Below, piece after piece: positions 1 to 6,755 of a DNA stretch of 7,357 bases. The position numbers and the translations under genes are program-made. The notes below the pieces were generated by a model. The model was not told the origin of the DNA and did no database searches. It worked only from the letters and a program-made list of their open reading frames with translations. Within the stretch, counting starts at the first letter, position 1. Each line of letters opens with the position of its first letter. The stretch is from assembly GCA_030838815.1 (NCBI GenBank), contig JAUZEX010000821.1, forward strand, positions 1-7,357. The letters run 5' to 3'. The DNA is from Actinomycetota bacterium. GTDB lineage: Bacteria; Actinomycetota; Acidimicrobiia; IMCC26256; BP-133.

Positions 1-1727
1 GGCCCGGCGACATCTTCTACGCCAACGAGGCCGCCTACGGTGGCATCCACAACCCCGACCAGATGGCCTTCATGCCCGTCTTCCACGGCGACGAGCTGAT
101 CGCCTGGACGGCCGCCCTCTCCCATCAGCCGGAATCGGGGGCGAGCGAACCCGGGGGGATGCCGCTCAACGCCAACTCCCGCAACGACGAGGGGATGAAG
201 CTCACTCCCATCAAGATCGGCGAGAACTACCAGATCCGTTCCGACATGCTCGACATGATGGTGAACTTCATCAGCCGGGCCCCGCGGATGCAGGCCATCG
301 ATACTCGGGCGCGGGTGACCGGCGCCGATCGGCTCCGGGTGCGCATCCAGCAACTCGCCGAGGACCGCGGCGCTGACTTCGTGCGGGGCCTGCTGCGCAA
401 GCTGGTGGTGGAGGCAGAGACGGCCGCCCGGCGCCGCATCTCCCGCTGGAACGACGGGACCTACCGGGCCGTCGTCTTCTGCGACACGATCGGCAAGGAG
501 CCGGCGATCATCCGCTGCTCGCTCTCAGCAGTGAAGAAGGGCGACACCATCACGATGGACTTCACCGGGACCTCACCCGAGCAGCCCTCGTCCTACAACT
601 GCTACCCCCACATCGTCGCCGCCCACGCCGCCATCCACATCTTCGCCTACCCGTTCCACGACCTTCCCGTTTCCAACGGGACGCTGGCGGCCTTCGACTG
701 GGTATGCCCGGCGGGCACGATCTACAACGCCGCGCCCGACGCCGCCATCAGCAATAGCCCGACCCTCAACAGCATGACGATGAGCGCCACGCCGATCGCC
801 CTGTCGAAGATGATGTTCGACAGCCCCGACCGGGACAAGGTCGCGGCACCGATCAGCGCCGTCGGCAGCGTGACGATCTTCGCCGGCGTCAGCCAGCACG
901 GTGTGCCAATCGCGGAGTTCGACGCCACCGTCCTCAACAACGAAGGCCAGGGAGCACGTCCGCATCTCGACGGAGAGCATGCCTACGGGTTCCCCTGGTG
1001 TCACGCCGGCCGCTCACCCGACACCGAGGACACCGAGACCGAGTACCCGCTGCTGCGGCTCTTCCACGGGCTGCGGATCGACAATGGCGGGTTCGGCCGA
1101 ACCGCCGGAGGAACGGGGGCGGAGACGGCGGTCGTCCCCCACCACGTCCCCGGCCTCTTCTTCCTCTCCTTGGGCAAGTGCGCCTTCATCGGCACGACAC
1201 CCGGCCTGTTCGGCGGCTACCCGGGAGGGCCCGCACCGGCCGTGTGGGTGACGCAAACCGACCTCTGGGAGAAGATGGCGGCCAAGGCCCCGTTGCCGAA
1301 GAACTCCGTCGAGCTCGCCACCTTGGGCCAGATCAACGGGACATACCTCTTCGAGCACGGCAATCGCCCGCCCCGCCCGGCCGGTAACGGGGACATCATC
1401 TTGCAGCTGGCCAGCGGCGGCGGCGGCTACGGCGATGTGCTGGAACGGGATCCGGACCTCGTGCTCAAGGACCGGCGCGACCGGATCATCAGCGATTTCA
1501 CGGCGACGCGCATCTACTGCATCCGCTACGACGCCGAGACGCTCGAGCTCGACAGGGAGGCAACCGACGCCGCTCGGGCCGAGGAACGCCAGACCCGTCT
1601 CAGCCGGGGAAAGTCATGGGACGAGTTCCAGGCCGAATGGTCGCAGCTCCAGCCTGACCCGGAAGCCGTCAAGCACTTCGGCACCTGGCCCGACGGCGTG
1701 CGGGAAATGCCGCTCATCCGGATGTGA
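1..1727 (+). CDS. Hydantoinase B/oxoprolinase family protein, acetone/acetophenone carboxylase-like subunit (5' partial)
   Basis: The reading frame is open from base 3, so the gene starts upstream; the ATG at 63 is internal. About 574 residues are visible. Family marks seen: GGIHNPD at bases 39-59, equivalent to the GxHxPD metal-binding segment of HyuB-type proteins, with His at 48 and Asp at 57; MDFTGTSPEQ near 555-584; LRIDNGGFGRTAGG near 1072-1113; and the C-terminal GGGGYGDVLERDP near 1416-1457. Known members act with a HyuA-type ATPase subunit in ATP-dependent opening of hydantoins or 5-oxoproline, or in carboxylation of acetone and acetophenone. The aromatic/CoA-thioester genes downstream favour a carboxylase-type role, but this is inference. 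The partner HyuA-like subunit is expected upstream, outside the window. The gene ends 6 nt before the next start. Cytosolic: no signal or membrane segment is apparent in the visible part. The family call is firm; the substrate is unknown. Confidence 0.88.
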   Translation, partial: PGDIFYANEAAYGGIHNPDQMAFMPVFHGDELIAWTAALSHQPESGASEPGGMPLNANSRNDEGMKLTPIKIGENYQIRSDMLDMMVNFISRAPRMQAIDTRARVTGADRLRVRIQQLAEDRGADFVRGLLRKLVVEAETAARRRISRWNDGTYRAVVFCDTIGKEPAIIRCSLSAVKKGDTITMDFTGTSPEQPSSYNCYPHIVAAHAAIHIFAYPFHDLPVSNGTLAAFDWVCPAGTIYNAAPDAAISNSPTLNSMTMSATPIALSKMMFDSPDRDKVAAPISAVGSVTIFAGVSQHGVPIAEFDATVLNNEGQGARPHLDGEHAYGFPWCHAGRSPDTEDTETEYPLLRLFHGLRIDNGGFGRTAGGTGAETAVVPHHVPGLFFLSLGKCAFIGTTPGLFGGYPGGPAPAVWVTQTDLWEKMAAKAPLPKNSVELATLGQINGTYLFEHGNRPPRPAGNGDIILQLASGGGGYGDVLERDPDLVLKDRRDRIISDFTATRIYCIRYDAETLELDREATDAARAEERQTRLSRGKSWDEFQAEWSQLQPDPEAVKHFGTWPDGVREMPLIRM

Positions 1728-1733
1728 CGGGAC

Positions 1734-2531
1734 GTGGGTAGAGAGCGGCTGCGGGAGGCGCTCCGGCGCCGGGAGCCGGCTGAGCCGGGGGACGGCGCGG
1801 TCGTGCCCCTCGTCCAGGTGCACGCGGCGCGGCTCGAGCAGATGGCCGAGACGCTGATCCACATGGATCCCGAAGCACTGGCACGGGCCCTGCGCAACGC
1901 CCAGGCGCTCTACGGATACGACGCGGTCACACTCGGAGCCTCTGGCTCGGCCGTGGCGGCGGCCTGCCACATCGCCGTCGGGGCGGCTGCTCCGGTGACC
2001 GGTCTGCGCCTGGCCGCGCAGCCCGTCGCCATGCCGCATCTGCCCAGCCCCGAGGAGGTGGTCGCCGCGTCGACGTTGGGAGTGTTGCGGGAAGCGTTGC
2101 GGCGGTTGCGTCCAGTGCTCGGGCCGCGGGCGGGCACGGCGGTGGTCCTGCCGACGCCAGCCCGCCTGGCCGAGCAGACCGGGGCCCCGCTCGACTGGGC
2201 CGTGGGCGTGTTGATGGAGGTCATCCGCTTCTTCGGCACCGAGGAACCGGACCTGTTCCTGGCCGTGGGCCCGGGGAGCCGGAGCCCGCTTCCCGCCATC
2301 GCGGAGTTCTTCGGTTCGGCGTGGGTGGAGGCGGCGTCCACTGCCGGGGTCGTGATCGTTTCCGGGGCCTCCTTGGGCGTTGGAGCGGTGGAGGCGATCC
2401 CACCCGGATGGCTGTTCACCACCGACGACGAGATACCGGCCGGCGCCGATCCCCGGGGAGTAGCCGAGGGCTTGGCCCGGCTCGGCTGCGCAGGCATGCC
2501 GACCTCTGCCTCCTGCGGTCCTGACGAATGA
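1734..2531 (+). CDS. Uroporphyrinogen decarboxylase-like (URO-D superfamily) protein, divergent
   Basis: 265 aa from a GTG start 6 nt after the preceding stop; the only SD-like sequence nearby (gacggga, about 1726-1732) abuts the start. The N-terminus (GRERLREALRRREP, residues 2-15) matches the usual RERvlaAl opening of URO-D-like proteins. ALYGYDAVTLGA (58-69) fits the helix-strand after the first barrel segment. The tail GWLFTTDDEIPAGADP (225-240) matches the family's C-terminal 'GxxLxxGCEIPPxTPxEN' region. URO-D-fold proteins include haem-pathway decarboxylases and zinc-dependent corrinoid:CoM or corrinoid:THF methyltransferases. This one is short (the family is usually about 330-380 aa) and has Asp where methyltransferases carry the C-terminal zinc Cys (TGCEIP), so neither classical activity is supported. 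Its place between carboxylase and CoA-ligase genes, with an ATGA overlap to the next gene, implies a role in the same pathway. The fold call rests on the two ends; a function is not assigned. Confidence 0.6.
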   Translation: MGRERLREALRRREPAEPGDGAVVPLVQVHAARLEQMAETLIHMDPEALARALRNAQALYGYDAVTLGASGSAVAAACHIAVGAAAPVTGLRLAAQPVAMPHLPSPEEVVAASTLGVLREALRRLRPVLGPRAGTAVVLPTPARLAEQTGAPLDWAVGVLMEVIRFFGTEEPDLFLAVGPGSRSPLPAIAEFFGSAWVEAASTAGVVIVSGASLGVGAVEAIPPGWLFTTDDEIPAGADPRGVAEGLARLGCAGMPTSASCGPDE

Positions 2532-3898
2532 CGGAGAAGGTGCCGATGGGAAGGTACTGGGACGAGGAACTGGAGACTGCACCGTGGCTGGACGTCCAGG
2601 CCTGGCAGGCGGCCCGGCTCGTGGACTTCGTGGCCGCGTTACCGGGCCGCTGTTCGCTCTACCGGGAAGAACTCGACAGCGTCAGGGTCCTGACCAGCCG
2701 GCCCGGCTCCCTGAGCTTCCTCGCCGACCTGCCCTTCACGGTCAAAGACGACCTGCGTCGGTCCCAAGAGGACGCCGCTCCCGGCAGTCCGTTCGGGCGG
2801 CACCAGGGAGTTCCTCTGAACCGGATCGTTCAGGCCGTCTCCTCCTCGGGCACCACGGGAGATCCGACCTACTTCGCGCTGACCGCCAGGGACCTCGACG
2901 TCTGGCGGCACACTGTCGCCGGCGTCTTCCACACCGCGGGCGTGCGCTCAGACGATGTGGTGGCCCACCTCGTCGCGCTGCCGATGGTGGCCGGCGGTCT
3001 TCCCTACGCCGACGCCTACCGGCACCTCGGTGCCACGTTGGCCTGGTTGGGGGGGTTTCCCAGCGAGCGGATCCTGCGCTCGCTGCCCCGCTTGCAAACC
3101 AGCGCCCTCATGGCAACCGCGTCCTTTCTCACCTACCTGGTGGACCACTGCGCAGACATCGTGGGCTTCCAGGCCAAAGACCTCGGGTTACGCAAGCTCA
3201 TCGGCGGCGGTGAGCCTGGGCTGGCCGAGCCTGAGATCAGGGAGAAGATCCTCCAGGGCTTCGGAGTCGATCACCTGCGGGAGGTGATGGGCCTCGGCGA
3301 CGTGCTGGCCTGCATGTGGGGCGAGTGCGACGAGGGCTCGGGGATGCACTTCTGCGCCCAGCGGACCGTGGCCGTCGAGCTCGTGGACCCGGAGACGGGC
3401 GTTCAACTCCCCTGGGAGGAGGGAGCTCGAGGTGAGGCCGTCTACACGACCTTCACCCGGGAGGCGACGCCGACCCTGCGCTTCCGGTCCGCCGACCACG
3501 TGGTCGTCACCGGCATGGGCTGCGCCTGCGGGCGCACGTCGCCCAAGATCCGCTGTGTGGGCCGCACCGACGACATGCTCATCTACAAGGCCATGAACGT
3601 GTTCCCGACGGCCATCCGGGAGGTCGTCATCTCGCGATTCTCGGACGTGGTCGAGCCGACCATCCGGATCTGGAAAGAGCGAGCCGAACAGGTCCGCTTC
3701 GACAACCCCATCCCGCTCGAGGTGGAGGCTCGACCCGAGCTCGAACCAGGCGGATATCCAGCCGTGGCCCGCCGCATCGAGGCGGAACTGCGAACTCAGC
3801 TGCAAGTCCGGGCCGACGTCGCAGTCATGACCCCGGGGGCCCTACCCCGCACCAGCTACAAGACACCACTGGTCTACGTCCGAGAACAGGAGAGGTAG
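2528..3898 (+). CDS. Phenylacetate-CoA ligase (PaaK)-type AMP-forming acyl-CoA ligase
   Basis: 456 aa, a normal length for PaaK-type ligases (about 430-460). It should activate a carboxylic acid, probably aromatic, with ATP and CoA via an acyl-adenylate, in the cytosol. Seen: the adenylation P-loop SSSGTTGDPT (105-114); IGGGEPGLAEP (225-235), matching the family GAEP segment; MGLGD (254-258) at the place of the usual YGLSE/YGMTE motif; LRFRSAD (317-323); the GCACGRTSP cysteine pair (331-339); GRTDDML (345-351) and NVFP (357-360) of the hinge/A8 region; and PRTSYKTP (440-447) with Lys445 near the position of the C-terminal catalytic lysine. The start codon overlaps the previous stop (ATGA) and the next gene begins directly after the stop, so it is co-translated. 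The unusual A5 motif and the lack of other core phenylacetate genes make phenylacetate an uncertain substrate; a benzoate- or arylalkanoate-type acid is equally possible. Confidence 0.9.
   Translation: MTEKVPMGRYWDEELETAPWLDVQAWQAARLVDFVAALPGRCSLYREELDSVRVLTSRPGSLSFLADLPFTVKDDLRRSQEDAAPGSPFGRHQGVPLNRIVQAVSSSGTTGDPTYFALTARDLDVWRHTVAGVFHTAGVRSDDVVAHLVALPMVAGGLPYADAYRHLGATLAWLGGFPSERILRSLPRLQTSALMATASFLTYLVDHCADIVGFQAKDLGLRKLIGGGEPGLAEPEIREKILQGFGVDHLREVMGLGDVLACMWGECDEGSGMHFCAQRTVAVELVDPETGVQLPWEEGARGEAVYTTFTREATPTLRFRSADHVVVTGMGCACGRTSPKIRCVGRTDDMLIYKAMNVFPTAIREVVISRFSDVVEPTIRIWKERAEQVRFDNPIPLEVEARPELEPGGYPAVARRIEAELRTQLQVRADVAVMTPGALPRTSYKTPLVYVREQER
3888..3895 (+). promoter_or_regulatory. 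Strong Shine-Dalgarno for the enoyl-CoA hydratase gene
   Basis: AGGAGAGG lies inside the end of the ligase gene and 3 nt before the ATG at 3899. It supports that start and efficient re-initiation after the ligase stop codon at 3896-3898. It is the best ribosome-binding site in the operon. Confidence 0.7.
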
Positions 3899-4726
3899 AT
3901 GACCACCACGAACGGCCTTCCGGGGCTGAAGCTCGACGAACTCGACCTGGAGTTCGTCAAGACTGAGATCCGCGACGGAGTGGGCTACATGAAGCTGCAA
4001 CGGCCGCCGGCCAACGCCCACAACCTCCAGATGATCCTGGAGCTGGATCAGGCCGTGCTGGCCGTCCGGTTCGACGACGACGTCAAGGTGGCCGTCCTCA
4101 CCAGCGACCTCGACCGCTTCTTCTCGGGCGGCGCCGACATCAAGCTCCTCCGGGACGAGGACCCATACCGCGTCGGCCTCCTCAGCCAGACCAGCAAGGA
4201 AGTCATCATGCGGGCCCGCAGCATCCCCAAAGTGTTCATCGCCGCCATCAACGGGCACTGCATGGGCGGTGGCATGGAGCTGGCACTCGCCTGCGATCTG
4301 CGCTTCGCGGCCGACACCGACGCGCAGTTCGGGATGCCGGAGCTCAAGCTCGGCGTGATCCCGGGCGAGGGCGGCACCCAGCTGATCGGCCGAATCGTGG
4401 GTGCGGCCAAGGCGCTGGACATGATGCTCGAGGCACGGAGCTTCGGCGTGAAGGAGGCGGCGGACATGGGCTTCGTCGACCGTGTCTTCCCAGCGGGCAG
4501 TCTGATGGAGGAGACCCACGCCTACGCCAGGAGGCTGGCCGAAGGTCCCCAGCGGGCCATCGGCTACACCAAGATTTCGCTGACCGAGGGCTTGGAGATG
4601 CCGCTCTACGCCGGCTTGGCCTTCGAACGCCAATTGCAGAACGAGCTCCTCCGCTCCACCGACTCGAAAGAGGGGGCCACGGCCTTCCTGGCCAAGCGGG
4701 CACCGAGCTGGGCCGGGACGTGGTGA
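3899..4726 (+). CDS. Enoyl-CoA hydratase/isomerase (crotonase) family protein
   Basis: 275 aa, the usual length of single-domain crotonases (about 255-280). Seen: the first oxyanion-hole segment FSGGADIK (75-82); the second in AAINGHCMGGGMELALACD (115-133), with catalytic Glu127; and FGMPELKLGVIPGEGGTQL (144-162), with the second catalytic Glu148. Having both glutamates is typical of true hydratases, which add water across a 2-enoyl-CoA double bond; family members may also isomerise or cleave rings as PaaF/PaaG do. The N-terminal ~20 residues are an extension without known function, and a GYMKLQRPPANA segment (29-40) opens the core fold. It starts immediately after the ligase stop behind a strong ribosome-binding site, and ends 7 nt before the PaaA-like gene. 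In context it would act on a CoA ester made by the ligase or on a product of the oxygenase. Family assignment is secure; substrate is not. Confidence 0.93.
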   Translation: MTTTNGLPGLKLDELDLEFVKTEIRDGVGYMKLQRPPANAHNLQMILELDQAVLAVRFDDDVKVAVLTSDLDRFFSGGADIKLLRDEDPYRVGLLSQTSKEVIMRARSIPKVFIAAINGHCMGGGMELALACDLRFAADTDAQFGMPELKLGVIPGEGGTQLIGRIVGAAKALDMMLEARSFGVKEAADMGFVDRVFPAGSLMEETHAYARRLAEGPQRAIGYTKISLTEGLEMPLYAGLAFERQLQNELLRSTDSKEGATAFLAKRAPSWAGTW

Positions 4727-4733
4727 TCTCGCC

Positions 4734-5669
4734 GTGCTGACAGAGGAGGAGCTCGTCCAGCGGATCGCCGACGGCCAGCTGGTGGAGAGCGTCGAGCACA
4801 TGTCAGCGGGCTACCTGGCCGAGCTCAAGCGGATCCTGCTGATCTCGGCCGACACCGAATTGCTGGGCGCGGTCATGTACTACCCCAACCTGATCGCCCG
4901 GCGGGTCCCCGAGAAGACGGTGGGGGCCTTCCTGGCCGTGATCCAGGACGAACTCGGCCATGCCCACGTCGACTACCGGATGCTGGAGGACCTGGGCGAG
5001 GACGCCGACCACCTCGTCTACGGACGGGCGCCGCAGGAGTTCAAGCATCCGTACGCCATGGACATGCCGTACGACACCTTCGCCGAGGTGGCCCTGGTTG
5101 GAGCGTTCATGGACCGGGCCGGTTATGTCCTGCTGTCCGATGTCTTCGAGCACACCAGCTACTTCCCGTGGCGCCGGGCCCTGGTGAAGGTCAACAAGGA
5201 GGAGAGCTTCCACATCAACTTCGGTGTGCGCAACCTCCGGCTTCTGGCCTCGGATCCGGACACTCGGGCGGAGACGCAGCGGGCCATCGACTGGATGTTC
5301 CCGCTCACCGTGGAGTGGTTCGGCCTGCCCGACGACCTCAAGACCCACGACAAGCAGCTGCGCTATCGGCTGAAGGGGTGCAGCAACGACCAGCTGCGCC
5401 AGACCTGGCTGTCCCAAGTGGTGCCCCTCGTGGAGGAGCTCGGCTTCGAGGTCCCTGCCCGGCTGGATCCGGGCACGCACCGCTACGAGCTTGACTTTCC
5501 GTTCCCCTGCGCCTTCGACGAGCAGGAGAAGCGTTGGGACTTCGACAATCCGGTCACCTGGAACGACGTCATCACCCGCTGGAAGTGCCGCGGACCGGCC
5601 AACGCCCGGCTGGTGGAGATCTTCCAGGCGGGCCGCAAACGCCTCGACGCCCTTCGGGAGGCCGCATGA
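4734..5669 (+). CDS. PaaA-like catalytic diiron subunit of a phenylacetyl-CoA epoxidase-type oxygenase
   Basis: 311 aa, close to PaaA (about 310-330). In the classical complex PaaA is the catalytic subunit that epoxidises the ring of phenylacetyl-CoA at a diiron centre. All likely iron ligands are present: Glu42 (TELLG), Glu73 and His76 (QDELGH, 71-76), Asp127 (GAFMD, 123-127), Glu157 and His160 (KEESFH, 155-160). Further family marks are CSNDQLRQTW (216-225), VPLVEELGFEVP (230-241) and the C-terminal WNDVITRWKCRGPANARL (276-293), equivalent to the family's FNEVINGRGxCNxxRL region. The GTG start gives the correct N-terminal length, although its Shine-Dalgarno is poor. It overlaps the PaaD-like start by ATGA. 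It differs from textbook PaaA in many places, including the altered INGRG segment, so the ring-bearing acyl-CoA substrate may not be phenylacetyl-CoA. It needs a PaaC-type partner, encoded two genes later. Confidence 0.9.
   Translation: MLTEEELVQRIADGQLVESVEHMSAGYLAELKRILLISADTELLGAVMYYPNLIARRVPEKTVGAFLAVIQDELGHAHVDYRMLEDLGEDADHLVYGRAPQEFKHPYAMDMPYDTFAEVALVGAFMDRAGYVLLSDVFEHTSYFPWRRALVKVNKEESFHINFGVRNLRLLASDPDTRAETQRAIDWMFPLTVEWFGLPDDLKTHDKQLRYRLKGCSNDQLRQTWLSQVVPLVEELGFEVPARLDPGTHRYELDFPFPCAFDEQEKRWDFDNPVTWNDVITRWKCRGPANARLVEIFQAGRKRLDALREAA
5656..5661 (+). promoter_or_regulatory. Shine-Dalgarno for the PaaD-like (DUF59) gene
   Basis: GGGAGG inside the end of the PaaA-like gene, 4 nt before the ATG at 5666. 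It fixes the PaaD-like start at 5666 rather than at the longer in-frame start at 5534, which would overlap the PaaA-like gene by more than 130 nt and add residues unlike the family. Confidence 0.6.
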
Positions 5670-5974
5670 GTGAAGCCGACGTCTGGCAGGTGCTGGCCCA
5701 GGTGGCCGACCCGGAGCTTCCGGTGAGCATCGTCGATCTCGGCCTCGTCTACGCCGTCCGATTGACGGACGGACGCGTCGAGATCGACCTCACCCTCACC
5801 TCCATGGGCTGTCCCTGTACGGACTGGATCATCGAGGACATCGAAGAGCGTGTGGCGCGCCTGCCCGGCGTGTCCGGGGTCCACGTCGCCCTGGTCTGGG
5901 ACCCGCCCTGGACCCTGGAGCGGATCAGCGGCGCAGCGCGGGCGGCCCTGGCCTCGGCCGGGATCAGCGCGTGA
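5666..5974 (+). CDS. PaaD-like MIP18/DUF59 domain protein lacking the zinc-ribbon tail
   Basis: 102 aa. It matches only the N-terminal DUF59 (MIP18/SufT-like) domain of PaaD: VWQVLAQVADPELP (6-19), VDLGLVYAV (23-31), SMGCPCTDWI (46-55) with the invariant domain Cys49 plus an extra Cys51, and WDPPWT (78-83). Such proteins serve in iron-sulphur or metal-centre maturation; PaaD is required for a functional epoxidase complex but is not part of its catalytic core. Textbook PaaD is about 165 aa because it continues into a CxxC...CxxC zinc ribbon. Here the gene stops just after the DUF59 domain, and that ribbon is encoded separately at 6752-6907. The ATG overlaps the PaaA-like stop (ATGA) and the stop overlaps the PaaB-like start (GTGA), so expression is coupled. 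A cytosolic maturation factor for the oxygenase is the best reading. Confidence 0.88.
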   Translation: MSEADVWQVLAQVADPELPVSIVDLGLVYAVRLTDGRVEIDLTLTSMGCPCTDWIIEDIEERVARLPGVSGVHVALVWDPPWTLERISGAARAALASAGISA

Positions 5975-6186
5975 GCGCCAACGGGAACGGTGACGCGGTC
6001 TATGAGGTCTTCGCCCGCGCTGACTTTGCCGAACCCCTGGCCCACGTCGGCAGCCTCCGGGCCCCGGGTGACGAACTCGCCCGGGCGTACGCACGGTCGA
6101 CCTACGACGAGGACCGCTGGGTCGAGATGCTGGCGGTTCCTCGCCGCTGCATCGTCCAGGTCATCTCGGTGGGAGCGGAACGGTGA
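5971..6186 (+). CDS. PaaB-like small structural subunit (shortened)
   Basis: 71 aa from a GTG overlapping the preceding stop. AVYEVFARAD (9-18) and HVGSLRAPGDELARAYARSTY (25-45) match the PaaB core, in which YEVFxR and HVGSLxA are hallmark strings, and the VEMLAVPRRCIVQV segment (51-64) follows the next strand. In known systems PaaB is a non-catalytic bridging protein that organises PaaA-PaaC heterodimers. Usual PaaB is about 95 aa; this one lacks roughly the last 24 residues. The end is a genuine stop overlapping the next start by GTGA, so it looks like an evolved short form and not a frameshift artefact. Position between paaD-like and paaC-like genes supports the call. No strong Shine-Dalgarno is seen, so translation probably depends on coupling. 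Confidence 0.78.
   Translation: MSANGNGDAVYEVFARADFAEPLAHVGSLRAPGDELARAYARSTYDEDRWVEMLAVPRRCIVQVISVGAER
6171..6175 (+). promoter_or_regulatory. Shine-Dalgarno for the PaaC-like gene
   Basis: GGGAG inside the end of the PaaB-like gene, 7 nt before the GTG at 6183. It supports that GTG, which also overlaps the upstream stop by 4 nt. Confidence 0.5.
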
Positions 6187-6755
6187 GCGCCGAAGCGGCC
6201 GAGGCGCTGGCGTCCGCCCTGGCGGCGGTGAAAAAGGATCTGGCGTGGATTTACACCACCTGGTCGCTCCAGGGGCCGACCCTGGAGGCGTGCACAGCGC
6301 TCACGGCCATGGCCCAGGAGGAGGCCGGCCACGCCCGGGCCCTCCTGGGGGTGGCCGGGATCGAGCGCCGTGACCACGGGATCCCCTGCCTGGAGACCAT
6401 GCCCGAGACCTGGCCCGAACTCGTCGGCACCGCCGGGATGGTCGAGCTCGCCGTGATCGACGTGGTCCGAGCCCTGCGAGACGGCGCGAATCCGAGCCTC
6501 TCGGCACGTACCGCCAAGATGACTGTCGAGGAAGGATTCCACGCGAACCTCTTCCACGGCTGGTTCCCCATCCTGGCCGCCGATGCCCGTGCAGTGTCGG
6601 AGCGCTTCGCCGCCGCCGTCCGCCGGACGGTGCCGGAGATCGAGAAATGGCTGGGCGGGCTTGACGACCTCGCCGTCGAGGCGGGGGTCGCGGCGCCGGG
6701 CGAGCTGCTTGCCGCTGCCACCCCAGCACCGGTGGAGACGGGCCCGCCCGCGTGA
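6183..6755 (+). CDS. PaaC-like ferritin-fold oxygenase subunit with apparent diiron motifs
   Basis: 190 aa; PaaC is usually about 240-250 aa. Family resemblance lies in the order of helices: LAWIYTTWSLQGPTLEACTAL (20-40), AQEEAGHARALLGVA (44-58), GMVELAVIDVVRALRDG (85-101) and ARTAKMTVEEGFHANLFHGW (108-127), the last resembling the PaaC AISAKAIKEARYHLRFSRGW stretch. In textbook PaaC the iron ligands are lost and the protein is a structural partner of PaaA. Here both helices carry ExxH: Glu47-His50 and Glu117-His120. By spacing against the PaaA-like protein, Asp19 and Glu88 could supply the other two ligands. The C-terminal ~60 residues of PaaC are largely absent and end in an Ala/Pro-rich tail (about 175-190). 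The GTG start overlaps the PaaB-like stop, and the stop overlaps the zinc-ribbon start. PaaC-like is favoured by gene order and length of the helices; an independent ferritin-like oxygenase or PaaA paralogue is the alternative. Confidence 0.75.
   Translation: MSAEAAEALASALAAVKKDLAWIYTTWSLQGPTLEACTALTAMAQEEAGHARALLGVAGIERRDHGIPCLETMPETWPELVGTAGMVELAVIDVVRALRDGANPSLSARTAKMTVEEGFHANLFHGWFPILAADARAVSERFAAAVRRTVPEIEKWLGGLDDLAVEAGVAAPGELLAAATPAPVETGPPA

Noticed and set aside
1614..2582. Long minus-strand open frame (322 codons) opposite the end of gene 1 and the URO-D-like gene
   Set aside because: Arg/Pro/Gly-rich composition without family motifs, lying fully opposite better-supported + strand genes; typical antisense openness in GC-rich DNA.
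3842..4801. Minus-strand open frame (319 codons) opposite the enoyl-CoA hydratase
   Set aside because: The + strand carries an unmistakable crotonase; the antisense translation has no recognisable domain.
4803..5480. Minus-strand open frame (225 codons) opposite the PaaA-like gene
   Set aside because: Opposite a gene with all diiron ligands; the antisense product is low-complexity and unlike any family.
5534..5665. Longer in-frame start for the PaaD-like gene
   Set aside because: It would overlap the PaaA-like gene by 136 nt and add 44 residues without resemblance to PaaD; the ATG at 5666 has a Shine-Dalgarno and the operon's usual ATGA overlap.
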